The notes: a model not told the origin generated them from the letters alone. Positions 9,333-21,945 are shown, counted from the first letter of the stretch. The stretch: DNA of 64,000 nt from Amphiura filiformis (GCF_039555335.1 NC_092628.1:97096536-97160535); one strand, 5' to 3'. Program-made: numbers and translations.

Positions 9333-12321
9333 TTGTAGATAACAATTAAATACACATTGCTATTTACTGTAGAAAACAGGTTCTCAACACTTAACCACAC
9401 ATTGCTATCTGCTGTTGATAACAGATAAATTTGGTATATTGATGGGACCACTTGCAAATTATCAGCGGCACACCCCTACCAAAACCAAACTTGAATACGC
9501 CCCCCTAACACCCCCTCCCCTCTGGTGGTCAGGTTTGGTACCAAATTGGTCTCTTTTTCCATCAATGATAAACTCACTTCATAGTTGCAGCATGGTCACC
9601 TGTGGTAGCAAATTGGTCCTTATCAGTGACAATTCAATAACTTGCATACTTTCACTTATGGTCATATGTGGTACCAAATTGGTCCCTATGGCCATCAGTG
9701 ACTATTCAATAACTTGCGTAGTTTCACTTATGGTCAGGTGTGGTACCCAATTGGTCCCTATTGACTGTCGGTAACAAACTCAATTTTGTCGTTTTGTAGT
9801 ATCCTCAGGTGTGAATCTAGAATGGTCCCTATGACCATCAGTGGCAAACTTGCTTTATAGTAGGCCTATGGTCAATTGTAGTACCAAATTGGCCCAATAA
9901 TTATCACTTTTTGCAGTGATATGGTCAAATGTGGTAGAGTATTTAATAGCTCCTGTGACTACCAGTGGCCAAATCACTTTACCGTATTCAGCATGGTCAG
10001 GTGTAGTACCAAATTGGTCCCTTTGATCATCAGTGACAAAATCACTTTGTAATTTCCCTTATGCTCATATGTGGTACCAAATAATTGGTCCCTATGACCA
10101 TCAGTGACAAACTCACTTTGTAATTTCCCTTATGGTCATATGTGGTACCAAATTGGTCCCTATGACCATCAGTGACAAGCTCACTTTGTAATTTCCCTTA
10201 TGGTCATATGTGGTAACAAATTTGGTCCCTGTGACAATCAGTGACAAACTCACTTTGTAATTTCCCTTGTGGTCATATGTGGTACCAAATTGGTCCCTAT
10301 GACCATCAGTGGCAAACTTGCTTTATAGTTTAAGTATGGTCAATTGTAGTACCAAATTGGCCCAATAACTATCACTTTTTACAGTGATATGGTCAAATGT
10401 GGTAGAGTATTTAATAGCTCCTGTGACTACCAGTGGCCAAATCACTTTACCATATTCAGCATGGTCAGGTGTAGTACCAAATTGGTCCTTTGATCATCAG
10501 AGACAAAATCACTTTGTAATTTCCCTATAAATGGTCAGATGTGGTAACAAATTTGGTCCCTAAGACCATCAGTGACAAACTCACTTTCTAATTTCCCTTA
10601 TGCTCATATGTGGTACCAAATAATTGGTCCCTATGACCATCAGTGACAAACTCACTTTGTAATTTCCCTTATGGTCATAGGTGGTACCAAATTGGTCCCT
10701 ATGACCATCAGTGACAAATTCACTTTGTAATTTCCCTTATGGTCATATGTGGTACCAAATTGGTCCCTATGACCATCAGTGACAAACTCACTTTGTAATT
10801 TCCCTTATGGTCATAGGTGGTTCCAAATTGGTCCCTATGGCCATCAGTGACTATTCAATAACTTGCGTAGTTTCACTTATGGTCAGGTGTGGTACCCAAT
10901 TGGTCCCTATGACCATCAGTGGCAAACTTGCTTTATAGTTTAAGTATGGTCAATTGTAGTACCAAATTGGCCCAATAACTATCACTTTTACAGTGATATG
11001 GTCAAATGTGGTAGAGTATTTAATAGCTCCTGTGACTACCAGTGGCCAAATCACTTTACCATATTCAGCATGGTCAGGTGTAGTACCAAATTGGTCCCTT
11101 TGATCATCAGAGACAAAATCACTTTGTAATTTCCCTATAAATGGTCAGATGTGGTAACAAATTTGGTCCCTAAGACCATCAGTGACAAACTCACTTTCTA
11201 ATTTACCTTATGCTCATATGTGGTACCAAATAATTGGTCCCTATGACCATCAGTGACAAATTGACTTTGTAATTTCCCTTATGGTCATATGTGGTACCAA
11301 ATTGGTCCCTATGACCATCAGTGACAAGCTCACTTTGTAATTTCCCTTATGGTCATATGTGGTACCAAATTGGTCCCTATGGCCATCAGTGACAAATTCA
11401 CTTTGTAATTTCCCTTATGGTCATATGTGGTACCAAATTGGTCCCTATGACCATCAGTGACAAACTCACTTTGTAATTTCCCTTATGGTCATAGGTGGTT
11501 CCAAATTGGTCCCTATGGCCATCAGTGACTATTCAATAACTTATGTAGTTTCACTTATGGTCAGGTGTGGTACCCAATTGGTCCCTATGACCATCAGTGG
11601 CAAACTTGCTTTATAGTTTAAGTATGGTCAATTGTAGTACCAAATTGGCCCAATAACTATCACTTTTTACAGTGATATGGTCAAATGTGGTAGCGTATAA
11701 TAGCTCCTGTGACTACCAGTGGCCAAATCACTTTACCATATTCAGCATGGTCAGGTGTAGTACCAAATTGGTCCCTTTGATCATCAGAGACAAAATCACT
11801 TTGTAATTTCCCTATAAATGGTCAGATGTGGTAACAAATTTGGTCCCTAAGACCATCAGTGACAAACTCACTTTCTAATTTCCCTTATGCTCATATGTGG
11901 TACTAAATAATTGGTCCCTATGACCATCAGTGACAAACTCACTTTGTAATTTCCCTTATGGTCATATGTGGTACCAAATTGGTCCCTATGACCATCAGTG
12001 ACAAGCTCACTTTGTAATTTCCCTTATGGTCATATGTGGTACCAAATTGGTCCCTATGACCATCAGTGACAAGCGCTCACTTTGTAATTTCCCTTATGGT
12101 CATATCATGTGGTACCAAATTAGTCCCTATGACCATCAGTGACAAACTCACTTTGTAATTTCCCTTATGGTCATATGTGGTACCAAATTGGTCGTGATGA
12201 CCATTAGTAATAAACTCACTTTGTAGTTGTACATGGTCGACCTGTGGCACCAAATTGGTCCCTACAACTATCAGTGTCAATTCAATAACTTAAAGCGTAG
12301 TTTCATTTATGGTCAGATGAT

Positions 12322-12585
12322 GGTGGCTGTGATATCGTCATTTTTGACGTTGCCATTGGATTAACACATAATCATGAAATCTTCACAAACAATTCTAAAT
12401 TTGTTATGTGGTGTCAAAGCAAAATTATCTTACTCTAAAACCTTGGGGTACAACAATGTACCCCACTGCAAGTATGTTGTTTTTCAATTTATAACTGCTG
12501 ACCGTCTATTTTGAATGGGGCTGTCAGCCTTGTATTTTCGCCAGCCTTGTATTTCCGCCAGCCTCGAGCGTCACATGTTGCGTGT
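12322..12585 (+). repeat. Dispersed repeat, uninterrupted copy
   Basis: About 264 bp matching 44340-44945 once a 349 bp insert is removed from that copy. It contains the empty TTAA target at 12361-12364. The repeat interrupts the minisatellite. Confidence 0.8.
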
Positions 12586-13280
12586 AATATGCAGCCTGGG
12601 TGTGGTAGCAAATTGGTCCCTACAACCATTTGAAAATTTGTAGCATGGCCAGTTGCCGTACTAAATTGGTCCCTGTGACCATTAGTAACAAACTCACTTT
12701 GTCATTTTGTAGTATGGTCAGGTGTGGTACCTATTTGGTCCTTATGACCATCAGTGACAAAATCAATTGATTAGTTTCATTAAATGGTCTGTGTGGTAAC
12801 AAAATGGTCCCTATAACCATGAATGATGCCTTAGCTCTAGACGTCAGCACTTTGGTGCTGTGTTTGTCAATTTAGTATCTAATTCATTGCTCTGATGAAG
12901 TGACTTACAGTATAACGTTCAGTTTTGTCAAACTATGACCATCAGTGACAAACTCACTTTGTAATTTCCCTTATGGTCATATGTGGTACCAAATTGGTCC
13001 CTATGACCATCAGTGACAAACTCACTTTGTAATTTCCCTTATGGTCATATGTGGTACCAAATTGGTCCCTATGACCATCAGTGACAAACTCACTTTGTAA
13101 TTTCCCTTATGGTCATATGTGGTACCAAATTGGTCCCTATGACCATCACTCAGTGACAAACTCACTTTGTAATTTCCCTTACGGTCATATGTGATATCAA
13201 ATTGGTCGCTATGACCATCAGTGACAAAATCACTTTATAATTTCTTTAATGGTCGTGGTTCCAAATTGGTCCCTAATTGA

Positions 13281-14814
13281 TCAAATTTATGATTCGGAAC
13301 AATCTCTAAAAAAAAGTTTAAGCTTACACATACATGTACCAACAAACACTTTAATTTGAAAGCTGAAACACGCAGCTTTTAACTGAAGTTATTCTCTCGG
13401 TCGGGGCCACATCGCATCAATTCATACATTGGCTTGAAAACAATTTATCGCATATTTTTATTTGTAGAGAGTTGAACCTGGCACAATAAAATAGTGTGAT
13501 AGCTTATGATACACTCCAGAGAGAGTTCAGTGAATGCTAATGTTGTTTTCACTCCAGTGCTATTGTTAAGCTGGTTCAGCCGGATGTCCGACCAACAGAA
13601 TAGAAAAATTATTTAATATGTGTACGTCATCGTGGAACATCCAACTATGCTTGTTACTCCGTGAATAATCGTGCTTATACACGAGCGTACAACGCTACTC
13701 TACTGACTACGACTACGAGGTTATCTGCGTACAACAGAATGTTCCACAATGTACACAAATTAAATATATTTTCTGTAGTGTATGTAATTGTAGCAGAGCA
13801 TGAGAGTGTCACTCACTGTACTGTCAGCAATCAAAAAAGTCAGTCTAACAAAAATTGTCAAATTGTGAGCGCAGTATTTCGTAGGTTGGACCTTGTCCTT
13901 TCCAGTCGGGTAGTTAATGTAGCCTTTGATAGTTTGAAGCTTTGACTGAATTTGAGCAGACTGAATAGAATTTGAATAAGCTTTTCCAAATTTCTTCTTG
14001 ATAAAATTTAGGATAAACAGAGCATGTGTGCATCTCGAATTTCTATTAGCTTGGGTAGTCTACTGGTCGTCTCTTACACAATATACCATTATTTTGCATG
14101 GTAGCCCATGAGAAAAACACACTTCACAGGAAGTAGTACCTGTAGCAGAGATGGCTATGACCATGGTCATAGGAGCCGATTTGGTCCCATAATATAGTTG
14201 AATCATCCAATGAAATTCTTTGTTTCACACGGGTTTTGGTTGCTGTGTTTCCTATTTCGCGATCGCAAAGACAACACGAAGAATTTGTGAATCATTTACA
14301 TTGTCTGTGTTTATGCGGAAATTGGAGGAATTTCATTTGCATAAGCCTTACTGAAACAACCATGGTAGGTTTTATACTGTTAGAATTGAAGTTTTTAATG
14401 TGAGTGATGGCTTGAATGAGGCTAAAGCCTTAATTTTAAAATAAGTAAGTAAGTAAGCTTATCAATCAAATGTCAATATCATTCATCATGCATTGCATGG
14501 TGATGTTCATCATGTTCATGTCATGCAACTGAACTCATTAAATTACAGGTAAAATTAAAGTTAATATTTCATTACTTGTGTGGTCCAGGCCAGGCATGCA
14601 GGTACGCGCTGGTGAATTGTGATCGCGTACAAGTGGTGGTCAAGGCTCCCCGCTGGACGCGAATTCTTGCATCCGGACGCATTTTTGTATTGCTGGACGC
14701 AATGCCAAACGTTTAACAAATTTCATCAACCCGTTGCGTCCAGTCGGACGCAAGTTGATTCAGCCCAAAAATGAGTGATTATCATTATAAGCTTACCAAC
14801 AGTCCAACTTCTAG
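13281..14814. other. Unique-looking stretch without a clear gene
   Basis: No convincing coding exon. A lone diverged minisatellite-like fragment (GACCATGGTCATAGG...TTGGTCCC) lies at about 14155-14195. An ATG in good context followed directly by GTAGGT lies at 14362-14370 and is discussed as a possible first ELOB exon. The ORF at 13661-13945 has no recognisable domain. Confidence 0.4.
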
Positions 14815-15275
14815 GTATGCTAGGTGAATTTAAATTTGCCATCAAACTGCATCATTTTATATATCAAATTTAAGCCCTTGAGTAAACAAAGCCAAAACTG
14901 AAAACCATTTTTTCATAGCACTTTCCGTAGCAAAGTTACATCTTGTCAAAGATTGACTTTCATCAAAAAGTTTCAGCTAGCAAAATTCCCCAAAAGCGGC
15001 ATTTCGGGGTGTTTCTAGATCTTAGTCTCATTATGATAGCAGCTTGTTTGAATGGAAATGCTATCCAAATCCCTCTAAAATTTTATGTTCGTGTGACATA
15101 TCATCATTAAATATCATATATTTGGGTCAAGTGAAGTATAGAAAACATATTTATGTAGGTTTCTTTCTTGGGCACTTGTTTTAAATTTCTATGTAAAAAT
15201 GCATTGACATTGTCGTGAATTTGACTGACTAGCAAATGTGTTAACTAAGGTTTGCCTGGGTTACCTACAACTTCA
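14815..15275 (-). repeat. Host repeat, uninterrupted inverted copy of 1787-1957 plus 7537-7825
   Basis: This copy joins both parts that are separated by 5.6 kb at the left of the window. The unoccupied target near 15090-15105 reads ATGATATG on the minus strand, against GTGATAAG at the filled site. Confidence 0.85.
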
Positions 15276-15573
15276 TCATCATAAAAATCGTGAAAATTAC
15301 CTTGACTGGTCACTCCTAATTCTCCTAATAAAAGCTTAATTAATATTCATAACCAATGGTAGACATGTCCACATTGCTTATTATAGAGGGCGACATTCAA
15401 TCCAAAACGTTGCGACCACAGTAGCTCACAGTCAATGTCTTAACTTATCATGCCCAGCGAGGTCACGTCACACTCGGTGTGACGTGCCCTGAACTCCAAA
15501 TAACTTTCTTAAGGGACAGACAAATTGCAGGAAAGCGTGCCAATTTAAGCTTCCTGTATCTATTGCACATCCA

Positions 15574-15957
15574 GGCCGTGTAAAATTAATATTTTGGTTC
15601 TCGTCCCTCCCTCCTCAATTTCTGGGATTTGTCAGATTTTTTTTTTTTTTTTAGATTTTCAATTTTTTTAGACTTTGGAATGATTTATGAAATCTTCATA
15701 CATATAAATAAGTTTATTAGAGAACAAGCATCACTTCCAAGTCTTTTGTGGTACTCTAGGGGTTTATCCTCAGAATCTCACATTTGAAAAAAAAAAAAAA
15801 AAAGGGCCTCATCGCTTCCTCAAGCACTGTTGGAGAAGACCGAAAACTACTGACAATGCTAATTTTACATTGAAAAAAAAAAAAAAAAAAACACCTCCTC
15901 CTCATCAATTCATGAAAATCCTCTGGACGAGAACCAAAACATTAATTTTATACGGCC
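15574..15957. mobile_element. MITE with about 33 bp inverted ends
   Basis: GGCCGTGTAAAATTAATATT at the left and its near reverse complement at 15925-15957 (ending ATACGGCC) form the ends. Poly-T and poly-A runs lie inside. The compact host copy near 40225 lacks it. Confidence 0.8.
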
Positions 15958-16500
15958 TAACGAAGTCACAAACTTACAAACTTCAATATGCACTTCAAAT
16001 ACAGCAGACCAGCTGTTAATTATTACCGTTCCTGCAGAATAACTTGCATAATCGTCCATTTCATGGAATCCCGTTGCTTAGAATTGCAAATTCCATTTTT
16101 ATCTGTCAAATGCGCTGTGGATGTGCGCAGAGATTTTATGATGTGCTTCACTAAATCACAGGTGTGAAACTGACTTAATACCACTCTCTCGCTTTCGCAG
16201 GCAAGCGAAGCCTCCACCTCGTGGCGCTGGGGTACCGTATGACGTTATCATGGACTGTGCAAAATTTCCGACGGCCGGGCGCCATATAACCCGTTTTGTG
16301 ATTGGTTGCAAAAACCATTTATTGCAATCGTAAGCCAATCAATGAACGCGACGGCCTTAATTAATGTGACCCCCATGTGACCCACCAGTAAAGTACGTCT
16401 AACCTGATTGGTTTACAAAACTACTTTGATAATTGCTATTTGCTAAGCCAGTCAGCGTGTTCGATGTTTAACAACCTTGTAGAGGTTTTCGCGAGGCGAA

Positions 16501-16875
16501 TTCTTCTTCTTCTTCTTCTTCCTTATAAGTGCCTCCCTCATATGTATGAGTATTATCGCACTGCGTACAGACAAGCTGTACTTATTTTTTACTCTGGAAC
16601 CTAGAGTAGATGAGTGTATTTTTGAAGTACAGTCAACATGACCGGGATGATCCCCTGCTCTTTTCGAATAGCCTGTGGCGTTCTTTAACGTGCACACTAC
16701 ATTAATGTGAGAAAATATGCATGTACATCGGACCGACAGCTTAAAGTGCCCTCCGAAGCACTAAGCAAGTAGAGTGAAGTGTCTTGCTCAAGGACACAAA
16801 GAGCCGGACCTGGGATTCGAACCCTTGACCCTTGGGTTCACAGTCCTATGCCTTAACCGCTAGGCCACGCTCTCC
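16501..16875 (-). mobile_element. tRNA-derived SINE with (GAA)n tail
   Basis: Minus strand: tRNA-like head at 16875 with A box TGGCCTAGCGG (16857-16867) and perfect B box GGTTCGAATCC (16813-16823). A body follows that contains CTTGAGCAAGACACTTCACT. The 3' tail of GAA repeats is at 16501-16521. The uninterrupted host copy at about 39735-39755 lacks it. The ORF at 16452-16697 is within the SINE body and is not a gene. Confidence 0.87.
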
Positions 16876-16978
16876 TCACGTGGTGATCCAGCGATTGAGT
16901 ATAAATTCAGCGTGACAACTGCACTTGCAGGTGCAATTATAATACATGGACACAATCAGTGACATTTACACAATGAAA

Positions 16979-19900
16979 TCTTACTATAAATAGGGGAATG
17001 TTGTATGTATCTATCTATGTATCTATGTATGCACATAAAGGCTCCGTCAGTTTCGATCCAAATGTCACCAAATTCATACGGGAGATCGAGGAATATACGG
17101 AGACGGTAAAGCGAAAATTTGGTTGAAAACGGTCAAGAATTGGCCTCAAAATCAGTGAAAATGTGGTCCGTTGCTATACTAGGTAAACAAAAAAGGAGTC
17201 AGTTACTAAGCTAGCCCTGCGCGTCGCACGGGCGTATCTAATGCCAAGCCGCTCGCGTAGCGCAGCGATACCGCGCGGGTGACGCAGCACTACGCCATGG
17301 CACGCGTAAACGACGCAGAAACACGTAATGAACGATATTAACTAGTGTTGGCCGATACCGATCTGTGAATCGGAGATCGGTGCCGATATGGACTGCATCG
17401 GCCTTGAATCTGAATCGGCAGATGAGCTATCAGCTGCCGATCTAGCTACCGATCTCTGAACTTGACAGTAATAAAAGTACACAACAATTCTTTAAGCTTA
17501 CCATTACTTTCTTATGTAACATTACTACTATTTAATGCCAATATATTTCCAAAAACGTTGTTACCACCGCAAGAATCATGTCGTTTCATACTGTATTTTA
17601 TGTATGTATCCACCCTTTGATAGACCGAATTAAAATGTAAACAAACAATCAAGGTCAAATTTATTCAACAGTGAAAGCATGCAGCGATGATGTAATGACG
17701 TGTGCAGGGGACTCCATAAGTGGTTCGCCTCTACATTCCATTGTCCATTGTATAATAAAACCACAAAATATTATCCACTCAGTGACAACACTCCCGACTG
17801 TACAGTGCGTCCCTGGGAAAAATTTGTAAACACTTTAACAGTCGACATACGCGTGAAGTCCCTAAGCCCTTCAATGTCGGGTTTCCCAAGGTGAATTTGA
17901 GGGCATGTTATTTTTAGAATCGCGCACATTCTCGCTATTCCTCCTCACACGACGATTTCATCTCTTAATCTCCGAACACGTGAATTCTTTCTGTAAACAA
18001 CTCTGCACAACCAATCAGGATGGGAATTCCGTGGTATTCCCCAATACGTCATATGCATAAATTATTATAATATCGATGGAGCTGATTTAGCTGCAGGGTC
18101 ATCGAATCAATTCGCGCAGTGATTCGCCTAACTTATAAACACGCAAATCAAAGTTGATTCATGGAGAAGAAAGAAGAATAAAACAATCAAGAGAAATGGA
18201 TTAATGATTAAACTTCCGACAATCGGAGGCACTGAGTGAGTAACGCTGGGACTGTATATTTGATTTGATCAGCATCAGTAAAAAAATGTTGTTAGAAATT
18301 CAATTAACAATTTATTTAATCGTGAATGAATGTACTGTCTTAATATTCTGAATTCAAACAAAGTAAAATAAATATTGAAGTTTGAACACATTAAAAAATT
18401 AAAATGTAAATAAAGATAACACGCTTCTGTATAGAATGTTTTGTTTACAATAACCACAACATTCCTTGGCTGAATAACATTTTATCATGACCCAATTCCC
18501 AGGTCAACTATGGTCCAAGTTGTGTCCCCTTTTGTTTATGATTCGCGCTGTCTTCTGTGTAGAGTGTTTGTTTACAATCGTGACCCAATTCTCAGGTTAA
18601 TTACGGTCCAAGTTGTGCCCCCTTTTGTTTATGATTTGCCGCTGTCTGCACTCATGTCGCGTGTTTGGGCGGTCGGTGCCAAAGTTGAGCTCATGATTGC
18701 GACCGGACCACGTGCTCATCCTGCTTCGACCGCATCAAACAAGTTCATGCACATGCGCAACAGCTAGCTTGACGAAAAAAAAAGCATGATGCACGCTACT
18801 TCGGCATTTAAAAGAAATATAAATTCACACAGAAAATCAACAGACACGGAAAGTTTTTGGAATTAATTTTTATTGGAAAACGCAAATGTCAAGCTTTCAA
18901 CTGGATTATTTTGAGATGGGTTTCTGGAAATAGACAGAATGTTACGTTTTATCTACCAGCTTCAGATGGAACCGTTTTAAAGCATGATGATGAGGCAAGA
19001 ATGTAAGCTCTTTTTTTTAAATACGTGGTGATCTAAACTTGTCGGCAAAAAACTTAATTTTCCGCTTTTGAAAATTAGTCATGTTTATTTTAGGCACGGA
19101 TCGCCACGCATTCGGTATTTTCACACGTGTTTTCACGGTTTTGGTTGGAATTTGTGACATCACGGAAATCACGTTTTTGTCAAATGACCTCACGGATTTT
19201 GCCTTAAAAATCACGGGTTTTACCGGGCCTAGACTTGGGGTGTAAAATGGTATTTTATTTGGGTTGATATTGACATGAAAAACCTCTAAAACGGTCATCA
19301 TATTACATAGTTACAGGTTTGGGAATTAAGCTTTGACCGTTAACATTACTGGGGCCCGACTTGAATGAACTTGTACTGGTTGTAGAATAACATTTAAGGA
19401 ATCGAGATCGGATCGGCCCGATCTGCTAATTTTCAAATCGGAGATCGGCAGATCCGATCTTGGGTTGGATCGGCCAACACTAATATTAACGACCGTAGCG
19501 TAATAAATACGGGAAAAAGATGTGTGTTAAAAAGTACAAACAACATGAAGAGGTAGGCCTACTATAAATAAAAAAGAAAACAAAATGAGGACAAACAGGC
19601 TGTACGAGTATGTGGGTTATAGTTAGTCACAAAATGAAAACGGAAATAAAATAGGCTAAAGAAGGAAAAAAAGACACTCTTCAGGAAATGTAAGAAAAAA
19701 AGCTATAATAAGATCAGGAAATTTAAATAAAAAGGCTATTAAACTGAGGACAGAATTAAATAAATAACATGAAAATGGTAAATCACAAGCTATGCAGCGA
19801 ATAAAAAAAGAAGCTAAAAGGGAAATGTAAGAAAGGACAGATTTATAAAATAACAGGAACGGATTGAATAAATAAAAACACATGGTCAACGGAAAATCGC

Positions 19901-20121
19901 AAGCTTAGCGGCAGAATTTTTTTTAAATGGCACAAAATTGGCCCATGTAGAAGAAACTAAAAAGAAAGAAAGAAGTTCAAATGGAAACGTAGGCTTAAGG
20001 AGGGTCAGGTTCAGATAAATAAAAATGATTCTACCTGTTCAGTAATTCCTCCTGTTTTAGTGAACGCTCTCCCATTTACTCCCCTAGCGGGGACCCGCGC
20101 GTAGCGCGGGTGTCCCGCTAG
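16979..20121 (+). mobile_element. Non-autonomous Helitron, 3.1 kb
   Basis: It begins TCTTACTATAAATAGG and ends CTAG. A GC-rich hairpin (ACCCGCGC-GTA-GCGCGGGT, 20093-20111) lies 10 nt before the 3' end. It sits between A and T with no target duplication. These are the family hallmarks (5' TC, 3' hairpin then CTRR, AT target). The unoccupied site is seen at 39636/39637. No Rep/helicase ORF is present, so it depends on an autonomous partner. A hAT-like element occupies 17343-19482. Confidence 0.93.
17343..19482. mobile_element. hAT-like element, 2.1 kb, nested in the Helitron
   Basis: Ends TAGTGTTGGCCGAT...ATCGGCCAACACTA are flanked by an exact 8 bp duplication ATATTAAC (17335-17342, 19483-19490). 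Subterminal GATCGG/CCGATC motifs are dense at both ends, as expected for transposase-binding sites. An internal duplication repeats GGTCCAAGTTGTG (about 18510-18650). The short ORFs show no transposase motif. Confidence 0.9.
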
Positions 20122-20324
20122 TAATGAATTATTTATGACATGCATGGGCTGGATTTTACGATCAAGGTAAGGTTTTCGGCCTGTCCCTGCGTGAATATCC
20201 TTAGTTTTCAGCATGAAAGATACTTACGATGACCAGTTTTTTGCGGACACTTTGATAACAGGTAACTTTTATAGGTCATAGGGTAGAAACAATAGTTGTA
20301 CAATTGTACAACATATACTTAGGG

Positions 20325-20492
20325 ATTCAATCATGTTTCACCGTTGTTCATCACCGATTAACAACGATGCGTCAGCGTCGTCTGAGTGGTTTATTTGCGA
20401 GGGCAGCTTTAGCTGCCCGAGCGGCAAACCACGCAAACGCTGCTGGACGCGAGTTGTTAATCGGTGATGAACAACGTGAAACATGATTGAAT
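20325..20492. mobile_element. Foldback element, about 168 bp
   Basis: ATTCAATCATGTTTCACCGT at the left is matched by the inverted right arm ending ACATGATTGAAT. The arms run about 40 bp, with a second inner inverted repeat (GGGCAGCTTTAGCTGCCC). It is part of an insert (about 20320-20860) missing from the 39 kb host copy. Confidence 0.7.
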
Positions 20493-20779
20493 CCTTTCAA
20501 CAACGAAAAGAAGCTAAAAATCGTATAATTCACGATTATTTTATGAGGAATGTCAGTTCATCATTGCCACTCAGCCTTACAAAAACTTCGATGATTTCTC
20601 TTTTGATATCAGCAATAAAACTACAGAATAAACGGCAATGTTTAGCCGCTTCCTGGTAAATACTGAAATCAACTTGTAAGCTGGCATACGCACAAAGGTT
20701 CCAGGCATGACGAATTTTACGGCGCTCTCGCAGTAACGCCGTAGTCTCGCTTTCGCGTTGGCAGTATACGCTACAGTAA

Positions 20780-20860
20780 AAGTGTTGGTTCATCACGGAT
20801 TAACAACGGTTGGCTCCTGTACAAAGGTATAGGAAGAGTTGTTGAAATTTTGTTAATATC
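20780..20860 (+). repeat. Repeat shared with GLTP intron 4
   Basis: GGATTAACAACGGTTGGCTC...GTATAGGAAGAGTTGTTG matches 55838-55885 plus 56152-56170, where a hAT-like MITE splits it. It thus shows the empty target GGTATAGG. Confidence 0.8.
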
Positions 20861-21276
20861 TGGCCTAAAATGTTTACAAAAAATATATTGGTCCACACGT
20901 TGTGCATGTATTCAGTTGTTCGACGTATAGGCTTAACTGGTCGCATGTCACAAATAGGTCACCCAAAAATGGAGCAGCCGTAACATGAAAACGCTTTCTT
21001 CACACTTCAAGTTAGGTTTATTCTAAAAGTAATACCTATTGTAGAAAGTTTGTGTCATTTTGTAGATAATTATGTTCTTTTTCAATAATATCATTGCTAC
21101 ATATATAAAAAAATATATGAAAAAAAAAAAAAAAATAAGTGCAAATTTTGCACTCAACTTTTGACTTGATCCCTGGTGATACTGTACTCCGGGTACCCGC
21201 CCGTAAATTACATAAGGTACCCGGCACAAATAACTTGAAAATCACAACCCTACATTTAACTCAGGGCTATCTAGAT

Positions 21277-21773
21277 CAGGGTTCGCAGGTTTTTGCCGCA
21301 GGTGGAAAAAAACGTGGTTTTAACCGCGGTTTTAACCACTTGGCAAAAACGGTTTTTGCCAGTTTTTGCCGGCAAAAACTAAAAAAGTGATTTATAGTTC
21401 AGTTTTTTCATCTCAAAACAAATTATTAAGTTACAAAAATAAGTTCCCGAGTGTAACAAGGCCAGATTTTGTAATTATAAGCAATATATTAAGAAATTAA
21501 AAGCATGCGTTTTCATTGCTCAAGTGCATTTAACCGAAATGTAGCATGTATCAATTTCAAAACTTTTTCATTTCAAGGACTTGATGAGACAAAACATATT
21601 TTGAATGATTCGTTAAAAGTTGTGTGTTACTGTTTATGAGCTTTCTGTGTCACTTTTTAATATTTGAGTGACTATATGTGAGTTTTTGCCATTTTTGCCG
21701 GTTTAAACCAGGCAAAAACTGGCAAAAACAGCTTACCAGGTTTTTGCCACTTTACCGCAAAAACCGAACCCTG
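21277..21773. mobile_element. hAT-like MITE, 497 bp, upstream of ELOB exon 2
   Basis: CAGGGTTCG...GGTTTTTGCC at the left and ...AAAAACCGAACCCTG at the right are inverted. An exact 8 bp duplication ATCTAGAT flanks it (21269-21276, 21774-21781). GGCAAAAAC/GTTTTTGCC motifs are repeated near both ends. It lies about 170 bp before the ELOB splice acceptor, hence within the presumed first intron. Confidence 0.9.
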
Positions 21774-21945
21774 ATCTAGATGTAGTGTTCCAAACAGGGT
21801 CAGCCTGTTGTTTAGAATAAAAAATTATTCAATTGATTCTTGATGTTGTTTTTTTTGTCCTCATCTGTCGCATGCATTGTTACTTTTCGCTTAACATAAT
21901 TCATTCATTTGTCATAACTGTTTTACAACTTTACTTTTCATGCAG

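Larger units (their letters stand above)
8870..13280 (+). repeat. Minisatellite, about 68 bp unit, with higher-order structure
   Basis: Dozens of units of about 68 bp contain GTGGTACCAAATTGGTCCC and CATCAGTGACAAACTCAC. Best-kept copies lie at 10070-12180 and 12950-13240. A larger variant block (CAAACTTGCTTTATAG... to ...TGGTCAGGTGTAG) recurs at about 9847, 10317, 10919 and 11607, so whole groups of units were copied. Each unit holds an inverted pair ATGGTCATA/TATGACCAT. Short ORFs on both strands are translations of the repeat. The array is interrupted at 9109-9332, 12322-12585 and about 12800-12935. Confidence 0.93.
15460..20935 (-). repeat. About 1 kb host repeat broken by five insertions
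   Basis: Pieces of this stretch match, in order and inverted, the compact copy at 39333-40325. The breaks are a MITE (15574-15957), a SINE (16501-16875), a Helitron (16979-20121, carrying a hAT-like element) and a foldback-containing insert (about 20320-20860). Without them about 1 kb remains. The repeat itself has no coding sequence; its class is unknown. Confidence 0.85.

Noticed and set aside
9161-9457. 98-codon minus-strand ORF
   Set aside because: It covers a MITE and minisatellite edge; no conserved features.
9415-13240. CRISPR-like array of regular repeats
   Set aside because: Repeats are contiguous with no unique spacers, the sequence is eukaryotic, and blocks of units are duplicated: a minisatellite.
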